From Antilocapra americana (taxonomy: Eukaryota; Chordata; Mammalia; Artiodactyla; Antilocapridae), in NCBI GenBank assembly GCA_007570785.1, contig ML662465.1, forward strand, positions 2,535,052 to 2,599,051: DNA of 64,000 nucleotides. The letters are read 5' to 3'. Position 1 is the first letter of the stretch. Each line of letters starts with the position of its first letter. Of the stretch, positions 42,293 to 52,815 are shown piece by piece. The notes beneath the pieces are model-generated. The model made no database searches. It was not told the origin of the DNA and was given only the letters and a program-made list of their open reading frames with translations. The translations under genes were made by a program, and so were the position numbers.

Positions 42293-42308
42293 AGAAAACA
42301 GGTTTCTT

Positions 42309-43376
42309 GAAGCCAGATTTTTCTTGACTTTTGTGAGATTGTTGAAGCCCTCAAGGCAGGCATCTCTGTTAAGGAGGGAAGGGAGGAAATTGGCACCTGT
42401 GAGGGGTACAAGCAGAAAGAGAGACTGGATCTCCTAAGATTGGGAAGAAAAGTGAGAACTCTAGAGTCCTCGAGCACTAGAGGCTGTGACTGGCTTCCTT
42501 TTAGCCCCCAGGGAGATTATAGGCCCCCTGGGAATGGGGTGGGGATGACCACATGGTACATTGAGAGAAACTGGACCCAGCATGAACAGCATGCATGCTG
42601 GGCACATTGGTTAGCATGGTGCCCCTTGAAGGTGTTCAACAGTGAGGTCCTGAACCCAGACACATATATTTTCAGCTGAGCAAAGATTCCCTTACCTGCT
42701 GTGGTCCAGCTATCCAAGGGGAAACTCGCAAAAGTTTGCTTTGGGTGAGACCCCAGGACATTTTCAAGATCCAACATGGAAAACAAGGAATCTAGTCAAT
42801 TTCCCGCCCGAAGCAAGTTGGAGGCCAGAGTGAGACATCACTTGATTTAAAGGCAATCATGTTAATGAGAGCTCTTGCACACTTAAATTTTGGACTGCAA
42901 TCCTTTTTTTTCAAGCAGCACCATGAAAAATTATGGCAAATGTTTCTGAGTGTCAGCATCAAGACCTGCAGCCTGGGCTCTTTCCTATTCCTGAGTCCCC
43001 ACCCACAGTGCACGGCTGTAGCCTGCTGGACCCATGCCTGTGGCTTCCTTGCATTTCACCATCTCTGCTAATGCCTGTCGCCTGCCTCCTCACTCATCGT
43101 GACTGTGTTGGCTTTCATTTCATCCCATAGATCCCTCTGTCGAGTGGATCTCTTGCTAAACATTGGCTGGAAAAAGAAAATAAGAGTAAAACAGAGGGTC
43201 GAGAGAGGGCTAAACTCTGGGGTTTGAATCCAGGGCTGGCCTCCTGTAGCTCAAGAGGGACCGTGCGTGACAGGAGCCCACTTCTGAGCCTGTGGCTTGG
43301 CTGCACTGGCAGAGGAGTCCTTCCTGGGCCTGAATGCACAGGACTAGCTCATTTCTGGAGGGCATTTCAGTATTAA
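42309..43376. other. no gene seen
   Basis: Repeat-free by eye. Many short frames overlap on both strands (42440-43339), none with recognisable homology. No convincing splice pattern. Confidence 0.35.
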
Positions 43377-43392
43377 TTCTCTCTCTCTCTCT
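43376..43392. repeat. (TC)n microsatellite
   Basis: About eight TC units directly before a Bov-tA. Confidence 0.85.
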
Positions 43393-43576
43393 GTGTGCGC
43401 TCGGTCACTAAGATGTGTTTGAGTCTCTGTGACCCCATGGACTGTAGCCCACCAGGCTCCTCTGTCCATCGGCTTCTCCAGGCAAGAATACTAGAGTGGG
43501 TTGTCATTTCCTCCTCCAGAGGATTTTCCCAACACAGGGATCGAACCTGAGTCTGCTGCATCTCTTGCATTGGCAA
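43393..43576 (-). mobile_element. Bov-tA SINE, head truncated
   Basis: 'gctcggtcactaagatgtgt' to 'tctgctgcatctcttgcatt'. The head ends early where BovB begins. Confidence 0.88.
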
Positions 43577-43870
43577 AAAAGGAAATCAACCCTGAAATTC
43601 ACTGGAAGGACTGATGTTGAAATTGAAGTTCTGATACTTTGGCCACCTGATGGGAAGAACCGACTCACTGGATAAGACCCTGATGCTGGGAAAGATTGAA
43701 GGCAAAAGGAGAAGGGAGTGACAGAGGATGAGATGTTTAGATGGCATCACTGACTCAAAGGACATGAGTTAGCGCAAACTCTGGGAGATAGTGAAGGACA
43801 GATGAGTCTGGCATGCTGTATTCCATTGTGTCACAGGGAGTTGGACACGACTTAGCAACTGAACAACAGC
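43577..43870 (+). mobile_element. BovB LINE 3' end
   Basis: 'aaattcactggaaggactga', 'ctttggccacctgatgggaa', 'cctgatgctgggaaagattg' and 'acttagcaactgaacaacag'. Confidence 0.92.
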
Positions 43871-44650
43871 TTAAAGACTAAAAAAGAATTCAAATTTGAA
43901 AAGATTTAAACACTTTTGGAAAGAAAAAGAGTGGTACCTGTGATGGGGGTCCTAGGGGCTCAGTAATTTCCACCCTCATTTCTCAAGGGCTCAGCTGGTT
44001 GTAGAAGGTTCGGGGAGTACAATGATGGCCAGAGGAGATAAACTCCCGGAAGCTGGGTTGTAAGAGGTCCTCCCACCCTCAGAAGTAACTGCTGCAGACA
44101 CAGAGAGGAGCCTAACTTCCTGGGCAGCCTCTAGCCCACCTGCCTTTTTAAAAAGTGATTCAATCCTGTCTCTTAAAGTTGGAGTAAACTGATAATTAAG
44201 CAATTAAGCATCAAAAGGAGGCTCTAACAGCCCTGGCACTTGTTCAGAAGACCAGGGGAGAAATTACAATGGAGAGAAAGGACGATTAATCAGAATCCTC
44301 CTTTCAGAGGATGTGGGAGTCCCAGGGGTGCCATACGTACTGAGGCTGGTCCAGGGCAGGTGTCTGGAGAGCTCTGGCTTTGGTGATGTGAGTGAGTCCT
44401 GGCCAGGCCCTGCTATTCCAAGGGCCTGACATCTCTTCTGTCCCTGTCACTAGCGTGAGGATGGACTTCTGAGACTGAGATCTGACCAGTGGAGAGGGCC
44501 TCTAGGTTATGCTAGAAAACATGGCACACCTTCCAAGAGTGTCAGTTATCCTCAAGGTATTGAGATTACAGATGCTAAAATACATCCATCAACAAATAAT
44601 TTAAACCATCATTTTTTTTTTAATCTGAAGTAGACATATCTTCATTAAAA
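43871..44650. other. no gene seen; small homeodomain-motif patch
   Basis: Repeat-free. 44160-44300 has 'gataattaagcaattaagca', two TAATTAAG/CAATTAAG type sites close together. No exon supported. Confidence 0.3.
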
Positions 44651-44850
44651 ACATTCTGTGCCAGGCACTTTTCCCAGCACTGGGAATACAGCAGGGCGTG
44701 AAACAAACAAAATTCCTGACTGCATGGAGTTTATATTCTAGTCAGAGGAGACAGGTAATAAACAGATAAATGAGACAAACACCCAGGATGCCAGGTTGTG
44801 GTAAGCATAATGCAGAAAGATAGAGCAGGGGAAAGAGATAAGTGATGTGG
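44650..44850 (+). mobile_element. L2 LINE fragment
   Basis: 'tgccaggcacttttcccagc', 'actgggaatacagcagggcg', 'gcatggagtttatattctag' and 'gacaggtaataaacagataa'. Confidence 0.7.
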
Positions 44851-45170
44851 TGGGTGTGGCTTACAAAGGATGGTAAGGAGGAGATGGAAATGTTAAGGAA
44901 ACGAACCTTGTGAAGATTCTCATCCCACTGGAATTACTCAAGAAAATTCCCTTCATCTCCTGTTTGATCTCCTGGACAGTCTCCTAACTAGCTTTAAAAA
45001 ATCTAGAGTAATTCCCATTCATCAGCAGTAAGAGCTCAGATGCCCGCAGGCACCAGGCAGGGAGTGAAGAAAGTGGGTGGAGATTGAGGTCGGGGCTGGG
45101 TCAATCTGAAGAACAGGAAATGGACCCAAAGGAGCCACTACTCCAGTTCCAGGTAGGAACTGTGAACAAA
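44851..45170. other. no feature seen
   Basis: Unassigned single-copy-looking DNA. Confidence 0.35.
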
Positions 45171-45345
45171 TATGGACCCAGTGTTGCCAGATTTTGAATT
45201 TTTAAGTGAGGATTGAAATCTCGATGGTGATGCAAAATCTCCACACTTGCAAATGTTGGCTGTCAATTAAAAGAATTTTAAACACTAATGGGCCAACAAA
45301 ACATGTCTACGGGGCCACCAGGTTGGAAGTTCTGGTGTAGAATCC
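45171..45345. mobile_element. possible hAT-type fragment
   Basis: 'agtgttgccagattttgaat', then 'gggccaacaaaacatgtcta' and 'cggggccaccaggttggaag' resemble the end of a mammalian hAT element. Weak. Confidence 0.35.
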
Positions 45346-45601
45346 AGTACCCCTGGTATCTCATCATCTGTACTTACTCACCTCCCCCCCACCACCCCAG
45401 CCTCTTTGCTTCAGCCCCCACCTCCGCAAACACACACAAAGCCTTGTCTCAGTGACAGTAAGGGCTCTTCCCTTGGTCCACCAGCCTCTTTCGTGCCTTT
45501 GGGCTACTTTCCACTCTATATAGAATGGCCAACTCTTATTCATACTACCAAACCCTACTCAAAGTCATTGTCTTTGTGAATCCTTCTATTCCCCTCTGAG
45601 C

Positions 45602-45806
45602 ATGCATGCTAAGTCACTTCAGTTGTATCTGACTCTTTGCTATTCCATGGACTGCAGCCTGCCAGGCTCCTCTATCCATGGGATTCTCCAGGCAAGAATT
45701 CTGGAGTGGGTTGCCATGTCCTCCTCCAGGGGATCTTCCTGACCCAGGGATCGAACCCATGCATTGGCAGGTGAGTCTTTACCACTAGTGCCATCTGGGA
45801 AGCCCT
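45602..45806 (-). mobile_element. Bov-tA SINE
   Basis: 'atgctaagtcacttcagttg' to 'agtgccatctgggaagccct'. The segment between body and head is shortened. Confidence 0.93.
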
Positions 45807-45886
45807 CCATTATCCTCCAGATGGTCATAATTCCCCCTTCTTCAGAGCTTTCATAGCATTAGGCATGTGTGTTTGCTGTTAGTTCT

Positions 45887-46109
45887 AGCCATCTGATGCG
45901 AAGAACTGACTCCTTGAAAAGACTGTGATGCTGGGAAAGGTTGAGGGCAGGAGGAAAAGGGCATGACAAAGGATGAGATGGTTGGATGGCATCACAGACT
46001 TGATGGACATGAGTTTGAGTAAGCTCCTGGAGTTGGTGATGGACAGGGAAGCCTGGCATGTTGCAGTCCATGGGGTCGCAGAGTTGGGCATGACTGAGTG
46101 ACTGAAGTA
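45887..46109 (+). mobile_element. BovB LINE 3' end
   Basis: 'agccatctgatgcgaagaac', 'actgtgatgctgggaaaggt', 'tggagttggtgatggacagg' and 'gcatgactgagtgactgaag'. Confidence 0.92.
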
Positions 46110-46124
46110 GTAGTACAGCACCTT

Positions 46125-46285
46125 ATCTGCGCTGTGGGAGACCTGGGTTCGATCCCTGGGTTGGGAAGATCCCCTGGTGAAGGGAATGGCTACCCACTCC
46201 CGTATTCTGGCCTGGAGAATTCCATAGTCCATGGGGTCGCAAAGAGTTAGACACGACTGAGTGACTTTAACTTCACTTCACGGCA
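46125..46285 (+). mobile_element. Bov-tA SINE, head truncated
   Basis: 'ttatctgcgctgtgggagac' to 'gactgagtgactttaacttc'. It follows BovB by about 15 bp. Confidence 0.9.
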
Positions 46286-46323
46286 CATTATATGGTAAAT
46301 TGTTTCTATGTTTGTCCTCTCTA

Positions 46324-46527
46324 TGCTAAGCCACTTTAGTCAAGTCTGACTCTGTGTGACCCTTTGGACTATAGCCTACCAGGGTATTCTGTTCATGGGA
46401 TTCTCCAGGCAAGAATACTAGAGTGGATTGCCATGCCCTCCTCCAGGGCATCTTCCCAACCCAGGGATGGAACCAGGATCTTCTGCACTGCAGGCAGATT
46501 CTTTACCATCTGAGCCACCTGGGTCGC
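46324..46527 (-). mobile_element. Bov-tA SINE with 8-bp TSD
   Basis: Complete minus-strand copy. CCTCTCTA at 46316-46323 and 46528-46535. Confidence 0.92.
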
Positions 46528-46639
46528 CCTCTCTACCGTCTGTGACTCTCCTGAAGCAGGGGCAACCTTTTGCATTTCTGATTTGCAAGCCTTTTGCAGA
46601 GCACTGTAAGAAAAGTTGTTCAGTAGATGGGTGAGAGGG

Positions 46640-47062
46640 CAATAAAGTCTACCAGTGAGGACCTTAGGCTGTGAACACAGACAGACCTCCAGTAAAATCT
46701 TAGTTCTGCAATTCATGTCTACCTGACTTTGCATGCGGGCTTAGTTGCTCAGACATGTCCAGCTATTTGCAACCCCTTGGACTGTAGCCCACCAGCCTCT
46801 TCTGTCTACAAGATTTCACAGACAAGGATATTGGAGCAGGTTGCCATTTCCTACTTCAAGGGATCTTCCCGACCCAGGGATCAAACCTGAGTCTCTTGTG
46901 TCTCCTGCATTGGTAGGCAGATTCTTTACCACTAGTGCCACCTGGGAAGCCCCTCTATCTGATTTTGCTCACTTATAAAATAGGTGGAATGATAAAAAGA
47001 GCTTATATCTGTAAAACTGCTCTGATGTCTGGCACATAGTCAGTTCTCAATAAATGTTTCAA
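46640..47062 (+). mobile_element. MIR SINE split by a Bov-tA
   Basis: Left part 'tgtgaacacagacagacctc' and 'atcttagttctgcaattcat', right part 'ctcacttataaaataggtgg' and 'gtctggcacatagtcagttc' then 'tcaataaatgttt'. The parts are consecutive in MIR. Confidence 0.75.
46733..46954 (-). mobile_element. Bov-tA SINE with 14-bp TSD
   Basis: Complete minus-strand copy. CTACCTGACTTTGC (46719-46732) and CTATCTGATTTTGC (46955-46968) match 12 of 14. Confidence 0.94.
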
Positions 47063-47425
47063 AAGGTCAAAAGCAAGAGAAATCTATTTCTACCTGTGGA
47101 TAGAGAAGAGTGGCTTTCAAAAATTTCCTCCTTTCCTCGAGCCCCCAGAAGCCTGCCTTTAATAAAGACACATGTCCACTTTGCATGGAATCAGGGCCCG
47201 TGTGTTAATTTCGTGGTGGAGCCCAAGTTCCAGGAAGATAAAGTCCAGCCAGTATTCTGGCCCCTCACCCTCCCCAGACTTCATGGTCCTTGCCTTAGAC
47301 CCCTCCCTGGTTCCTGCCCAAGCACAGTATTCCAGTTAGCTTTGAACATTTTTGTTTTAAAATCTGAGATTTTTTTTTCTACTAGTAGCACTATTAATAA
47401 AAACACATAAACTTCTGAGTCTTAA
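47063..47425. other. no gene seen
   Basis: A 118-residue plus frame (47054-47410) begins in MIR sequence and has no recognisable homology. Confidence 0.35.
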
Positions 47426-47429
47426 CAGT

Positions 47430-47530
47430 TCTAAACATGGATGCCAGTCTCTTATTTCATCCTCACAACAGTCCCCTGAAATAATTAAGGCTACTTTTAA
47501 TTAAGAACCAGAGGCCCAGATAAGGCTGTT
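47430..47530 (-). mobile_element. MIR fragment
   Basis: 'cttatttcatcctcacaaca' and 'aaccagaggcccagataagg' are reverse MIR words. Confidence 0.55.
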
Positions 47531-47594
47531 GACATCCTCAGGACTGCATCATAACAAGTCTCAAGTGGCCTTTACCTCATTCCAACATCATTCA

Positions 47595-47700
47595 TTTGAC
47601 AATCACCAATGGATACCTATGTTGTGCTGCACAGAGAATACAGAGGAAATGGGTGAGGCAACAATGTCTCCATCCAGAGAGCTTACATTCCACCGCCAGA
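47595..47700 (+). mobile_element. L2 fragment
   Basis: 'gatacctatgttgtgctgca' and 'ccatccagagagcttacatt' resemble L2. Short. Confidence 0.45.
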
Positions 47701-48008
47701 TCTGTTGGGTGGAGTTCTAACCCTTAGCATCACCAACCAGCTCAGAATTCCTGGATTAATTTAATCCATGCTTCCTGAGTGCCATCAGGATGTGGTCAGA
47801 AGTTCATGGTCTACCATTGGCAGGGTTGGCTCCTTCTGGAGGCTCTGAGGAAGGATCCTATCCATGCCTCTCTCCCCCAGCTTCTGGTGGCTGCTGGTGA
47901 CCCTTGGGTTATAGACCCTTGGGCTTCATTCTTGTCTCTGCACCCGCCTTCACACTGTCTTCCAGACTATGTACCATCTCTCCATCTCTTATAAGGGCAC
48001 ATGTGGGT
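47701..48008. other. no gene seen
   Basis: Single-copy-looking. A 71-residue plus frame (47779-47994) is unsupported. Confidence 0.35.
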
Positions 48009-48222
48009 GGACTTCCCTGGTGGCTCAGATGGTAAAGTGTCTGCCTACAATGCAGGAGACCTGGGTTTGATCCCTGGGTCGGGAAGATCCTCTGGAGAAG
48101 GAAATGGCAATCCACTCCAGTACTCTTGCCCTGAAAATCCCATGGACGGAGGAGCCTAGTAGGTTACAGTCCATGGGGTCACAAAGAGTCGGACACGACT
48201 GAGCGACTTCACTTTTACTTAA
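48009..48222 (+). mobile_element. Bov-tA SINE
   Basis: 'acttccctggtggctcagat' to 'gactgagcgacttcactttt'. Complete and little diverged. Confidence 0.94.
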
Positions 48223-48346
48223 CCCAGGATTACCTCATTTTGAGATCTATAGCTGAATTGCATCTGCAAAGACCCTTTTTCCCAAATTAGGTCAGTTTTC
48301 CAGGTTCCAGAGGAGTGTATCTTTTGGGTGGGATGGGGTGTCATTT

Positions 48347-48557
48347 GGGCTTCAGTAGTGGCTCAGCTGGTAAAGAATCTGCCTGCAATGCAAGAGACCT
48401 GGTTGGACTCCTGGGTCGGGAAGATCCCCTGGAGAATGGATGGGCTACCCAGTCCAGTATTCTTGCAAGAATCCCCATGGACAGAGTAACCTGGTGGGCT
48501 GCAGTCCATGGGATCGAAGAGAGTCAGACTCGACTGAGCCACTAAACACAGCACAGC
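48347..48557 (+). mobile_element. Bov-tA SINE
   Basis: 'gggcttcagtagtggctcag' to 'cgactgagccactaaacaca'. A small deletion in the body ('ttcttgcaagaatccccatg'). Confidence 0.93.
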
Positions 48558-49075
48558 AGGCGGTGTTATTCAACCCACCATGGGAAGTTTCACAGAAGGT
48601 CTAATTATCCAGGTTTGGAGGGAGATACTTTTCTTTCCCAGGCTGTTGAAATTAAACCTGGGAAGAAGAAACCCTGTATTCCTGGCATCACAGGTCACAG
48701 CATAGCAGCGGGTGGGGATGGGGAGAAGCAGCACCAGGTCATCTCCGAATCTAAAGCCAGGCTTCCCTCCTGACAATGAGCATACCTGAGTGGCACCCTG
48801 GGATCAGTGGTGGCAGATGTTATTTTTTTTCATGATCATCACGCTCTCTAAAGGAAAGAAGCATGTGGGCCTGAGCCAGCCTTTGATGGCAGCATCTGGA
48901 AATCACCCTACTGAGAGAGATTTTTATGAGCATGCACAGCTTTGCTCCTGTCTAAAGGCAGCCTTGCTCCTGTGTCAGGTAAGTCACATGACCATCTGAG
49001 TGAGACTAACAGCCTTCCGGAATCTCAAGTGAGTCAAACCCAGTGAATTCCAGATCTTGTGTTACCTTTTAGAAA
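48558..49075. other. no gene seen
   Basis: Single-copy-looking. Nothing supportable. Confidence 0.35.
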
Positions 49076-49077
49076 TC

Positions 49078-49235
49078 AGGTTGCACAATGGCTAAGAATC
49101 CAGGCTTGCAGTCATGATAAGGTGGGCTTGGGCAGGTTACTTACTCCCTCTAAGCCACAGTCTTCTTGTGCAGAATGTCGTGAGCTATAGCAGCACCTTT
49201 ATTAACAGAATTGTGACCATGAGTAAATTAGTTAT
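49078..49235 (+). mobile_element. MIR SINE
   Basis: 'cacaatggctaagaatccag', 'gggcaggttacttactccct' and 'ctaagccacagtcttcttgt' in MIR order. Confidence 0.68.
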
Positions 49236-49254
49236 CAATGTACAGTTTTTTTAA

Positions 49255-49760
49255 AAACTTTTTATTTTGTATTTGGTGCTTCGTTGCTCAGTAGCATCTG
49301 ACTCTTGCCACCCCGTGGACTGTAGCCCACTGGGTTCCTCTGTCCACGGGGATTCTCCAGACAAGAATACTGGAAGGGGTTGCTTTGCCCTCTTCCAGGT
49401 GATCTTCCCAACCCAAGGACTGAGCCCAGGTCTCCCGCATTGCAGGCCGATTCTTTACCATTTGAGCCACCAGGGAATCCCTGGACTGAGGTAGAGACAA
49501 TTAACAAGGTTGTGGTAGTTTCAGATTGAACAGTGAAGGGATTCAGCCATACATATACATGTATCCATTCGCCCCCAGACTCCCCTCCCATCCAGGCTGC
49601 CACATAACTCGGAGCAGGGTTCCCTGTGGTATAAATAGGCCCTGCTGTTCATCCACCTTAAATATTGCAGTGTGTACATGTCTTAGTACCACATCAGCCT
49701 GATAGTAAGAATCAGTGTATTTTAGCCACTTATTGTTCTTAATTCAACCCCCATTTTCTT
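49255..49760 (-). mobile_element. artiodactyl L1-type 3' fragment, split
   Basis: 'aaaactttttattttgtatt' on the left, then 'gattcagccatacatataca', 'ccagactcccctcccatcca' and 'gccctgctgttcatccacct' on the right. Same family as 18848-19120. Confidence 0.65.
49273..49486 (-). mobile_element. Bov-tA SINE
   Basis: 'ttggtgcttcgttgctcagt' to 'gagccaccagggaatccctg', complete minus-strand copy. Confidence 0.93.
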
Positions 49761-49769
49761 TTTATAAAT

Positions 49770-50385
49770 TTGGATTGAAACATAGTTGAGTTAGGCAGAT
49801 TCCTTGGTGGTCCCGTGTTTAAGGCTCTGCAGTTCCCCCGCAGGGGAGTGCAGGCTTGATCCTTGTTCAGGGAACTAAGATCCCGCATACTTCACTGCAC
49901 AGCCAGAAACATTTTTAAAAGAAGAAATATAGTTGATTTGCATTGCTGTGTTAGTTTCAGATGTACAACAATTACATAGTTTCAGTTGTACGTATATGTA
50001 AATATATATATATATATATATAAATTATTTTTACATTCACTGTCATTATAGCTCGTTACAAAATATTTCATGTAGTTCCCTGTGTTTATACAGCAGATCC
50101 TTGTTGCTTATCTGTTTTATATACAACAATGTGTATATTTTAATCTCAAGCTCCTTATTTATCCCTCCCTCCCACCTTTCCCCTTTAGTAACCATGTTCT
50201 CTAAGTCTGCCAGTCTGTTTCTGTTCTGTAAATAAGTTCATTTGTATCATTTTTTAAAGATTCTACATATGACTGATACATATGATATTTCTCTATCTGA
50301 CTTAGTTCATTTAGGATGCTAATCTCTAGGTTCATCCATGTTGCTGCAAATGGCATTATTTCATTCTTTTTACAATTCCCATTTT
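49770..50385 (-). mobile_element. artiodactyl L1 3' part (minus), split by CHR
   Basis: 'taaatttggattgaaacata' then, after a CHR SINE, 'aatatagttgatttgcattg', 'cagcagatccttgttgctta', 'ccctttagtaaccatgttct' and 'gttcatccatgttgctgcaa'. A (TA)n run lies at 50002-50022. Confidence 0.78.
49793..49925 (+). mobile_element. CHR-type SINE
   Basis: 'agattccttggtggtcccgt', 'gtgcaggcttgatccttgtt' and 'ggaactaagatcccgcatac', then an A-rich tail. Confidence 0.83.
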
Positions 50386-51785
50386 CTTATGAAAGACTTT
50401 TCCTTTTTTGACACTGATAGAGTTCTCCACCAACCATCCTGGAATGCAGAGCAGAAGTACTTCTGGGCAGAAGTAAGTCTTGGGATGTTGGCATCAGTAA
50501 AGGATTCTGCTATCTGAATTTGTTCTCTCTGTTTTTCCAGGTAAAGTATTTTTATATAAGGATGCTGGTATAGGCTCTTCATTTTTAAAATAATGACTGC
50601 ATTTTTAAAACTCTGTCTGCTCATTATAAGTTATTCAAACCATGCAGGAAGAAAGCAGTAACTCACCCCAAATCTTAATGTCTAAAAATAACTATTGCCA
50701 ACACAATGTGTCTATCATTCCAGACAGCTCTCTTGACTATATTCAGAAAGACAGACAGACAGACAGAAGGAGATACTGTAATAAATAGAATTATAATGTA
50801 CTTGCTATTTAAAGAGAAGTTTTAAAATTAAGCTTTCTTAAATGAAACAGAAGAAAAAGCAATTTAAAACGGGGCATTTGCTAAAATTTAATTCTTCACC
50901 ATAAATATTATTTCTTGTAAGAGCCTTCTAAAGTTAGGAGAAAAACATTGACAGAAGTAAAAGTCAATATTTTTTAACTGTGTATTTTAATTTTGGATAA
51001 TATGGGGTGACTCTCAATAAGAAGGATGAAGAAACACAAGCATGGATATATCCTACCCAAATGTCCCCAACCTTGTTGATTTTTGTTAATTATGTCCTTA
51101 CTGTTACTTCACCACCATGGATTAACTTATGCTTTATTCTGGAACATTCAAACTCAGCCTAGAATTAGTAATTAAATGAACTTCATGCCCACAAGTTTGC
51201 TTGCCAAAATTCCTCATTCCCTAGTTACTTGCTTTGTTTTAGCTGGCAAGATATCTATTATTATATCATTATTCTAGATGAGTTCAGGGGTGCTATTGTT
51301 TCTGATTTGTTTCACCCTTGAAATAAACATTCCCAAAGAAGATTTGTCCTGTTGCCTTCATGCTGAGTACATGAAGGAATGTTCTAGAATTGTAGATTCC
51401 TCTCCTCAGACCTACATGATTATTGCTCCATTTTCTTTCTGATATTTAGTGATAGGATGGGAATGTCTGAAGCCGTCTAGATTTTTCCTCCTGTTCAGGA
51501 TTTGCTCTGTATCTGAATAAAGATCAGTAAGATGCAAAGATGTGTCCTGGGATTGGTTTCTCTGTGCCGATTCTTCCTGGAAGAGAATATGGACTTTCAT
51601 TCTGAAACAGAGCAGGACCATATGGTCCTTTCCACCCACCCTACACCATGTCCTCTGCTTGCCTTTTGTATGTAGAAATGCTAGTCAAAGAACAAGTTTA
51701 AACAGAGAAATGAAAACAGGAGGAAACAAAAGAAAGGAAATATAAAAGGAGACCAAGTAATAATAATAACAATCATTAATTACAG
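50386..51785. other. AT-rich stretch, no gene
   Basis: Repeat-free by eye except a short (AGAC)n at about 50748-50766. No supported exon. The largest apparently repeat-poor span in the 50-kb region. Confidence 0.35.
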
Positions 51786-52000
51786 GGGACTTCCTGGTGG
51801 CTCAGCAGTTAAGAATCCACCTGCCAATGCAGGGGATACAGATTTGATCCCTGGATTTGGAAGATCTCCCGGAGAAGGAAATGGCAACCCACTCCAGTAT
51901 TCTTGCCTGGAGAATCCCATGGACAGAGAAGCCTGGCAGGCTACAGTCCACGGGGTTGCGAAAGAGTCAGACCATGACTTAGCGACTAAGCCACAACAAG
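51786..52000 (+). mobile_element. Bov-tA SINE
   Basis: 'gggacttcctggtggctcag' to 'tgacttagcgactaagccac'. Complete and little diverged. Confidence 0.94.
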
Positions 52001-52091
52001 TCATTAGCCTAGTCAAAGACCTTTAGTTCCTTCTCAAGGGCTGTAGATACTATTCTGAGCCATATCTTGTGAGATGTCTTATAAATATATA

Positions 52092-52815
52092 TTGAAACCT
52101 CCACCAGATAGAAGTTAACTACCTGATGACCACACTGTCAGTTCAGTCACTCAGTCGTGTCCGACTTTTTGCAACCCTACGGGCTGCAGCACACCAGGCC
52201 TCCCTGTCCATCATCAAATCCTGGAGTTTACTCAAACACATGTCCATTGAGTCAGTGATGCCATCAAGCCATCTCATTCTCTGTTGTCCCCTTCTCCTCC
52301 TGCCTTCAATCTTTCCCAGCATCAGGGTCTTTTTAAATGATTCAGTTATTTGCATCAGGTGGCCAAAGTACTGGAGTTTCAGCTTCAGCATCAGTCCTTC
52401 CAATGAATATCTAGGACTGTTTTCCTTTAGGATGGACTGGTTGGATCTCCTTGCAGACCAGACTGTACCCATGCTATAAGCTGCCACAATTCTAAGAACT
52501 GACTTAGAATTCAGGAAACAAACTGACCCTGAAACTGAAGACTCATTGTACCTAAAACAAGCAAGATGATGCTGGCCAGGTCCCTGGTGACCAATTTGAA
52601 GGTGACTGTCAGAGCTGAGTGTGCTGTTTATGTATGTAGCCCTCTCCCTCTGTCTATAAAAGCTCTTGCCCACTTATTATGATTGCCAGTCGGCCTTTAG
52701 ACAGAGGTCCACCCTTCCCCCGTGTCCCCCCAGCCCCCAGAGATTGCTGGCATCCAAAATAAAGCAAAATTTCCTTTCCATCTGTTTATTGGCTTTTGAG
52801 TAGTGTAGCAGTACC
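52092..52815 (+). mobile_element. solo ERV LTR, split by BovB
   Basis: Looks like a gammaretrovirus-like (ERV1) LTR: 'tgaaacctccaccagata' start, TATAAA at 52655-52660, AATAAA at 52758-52763, and a 'ttggcttttgagtag' end. No gag, pol or env sequence is adjacent, so it is probably a solo LTR. Outer edges are approximate. Confidence 0.62.
52139..52456 (-). mobile_element. BovB LINE 3' end inside the LTR
   Basis: 'cagttcagtcactcagtcgt', 'ctgttgtccccttctcctcc' and 'ttcagcatcagtccttccaa', ending at 'ttggatctccttgcag'. Flanks GACCACACTGT (about 52129-52139) and GACCAGACTGT (about 52458-52468) match 10 of 11, so this is a TSD. The left copy overlaps the first base of the element by one. Confidence 0.9.

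Noticed and set aside
52143..52673. 176-residue minus-strand open frame as a gene
   Set aside because: The first half is antisense LTR and the second half is a truncated BovB C-terminal region. The fusion spans an insertion boundary and needs no gene to explain it.
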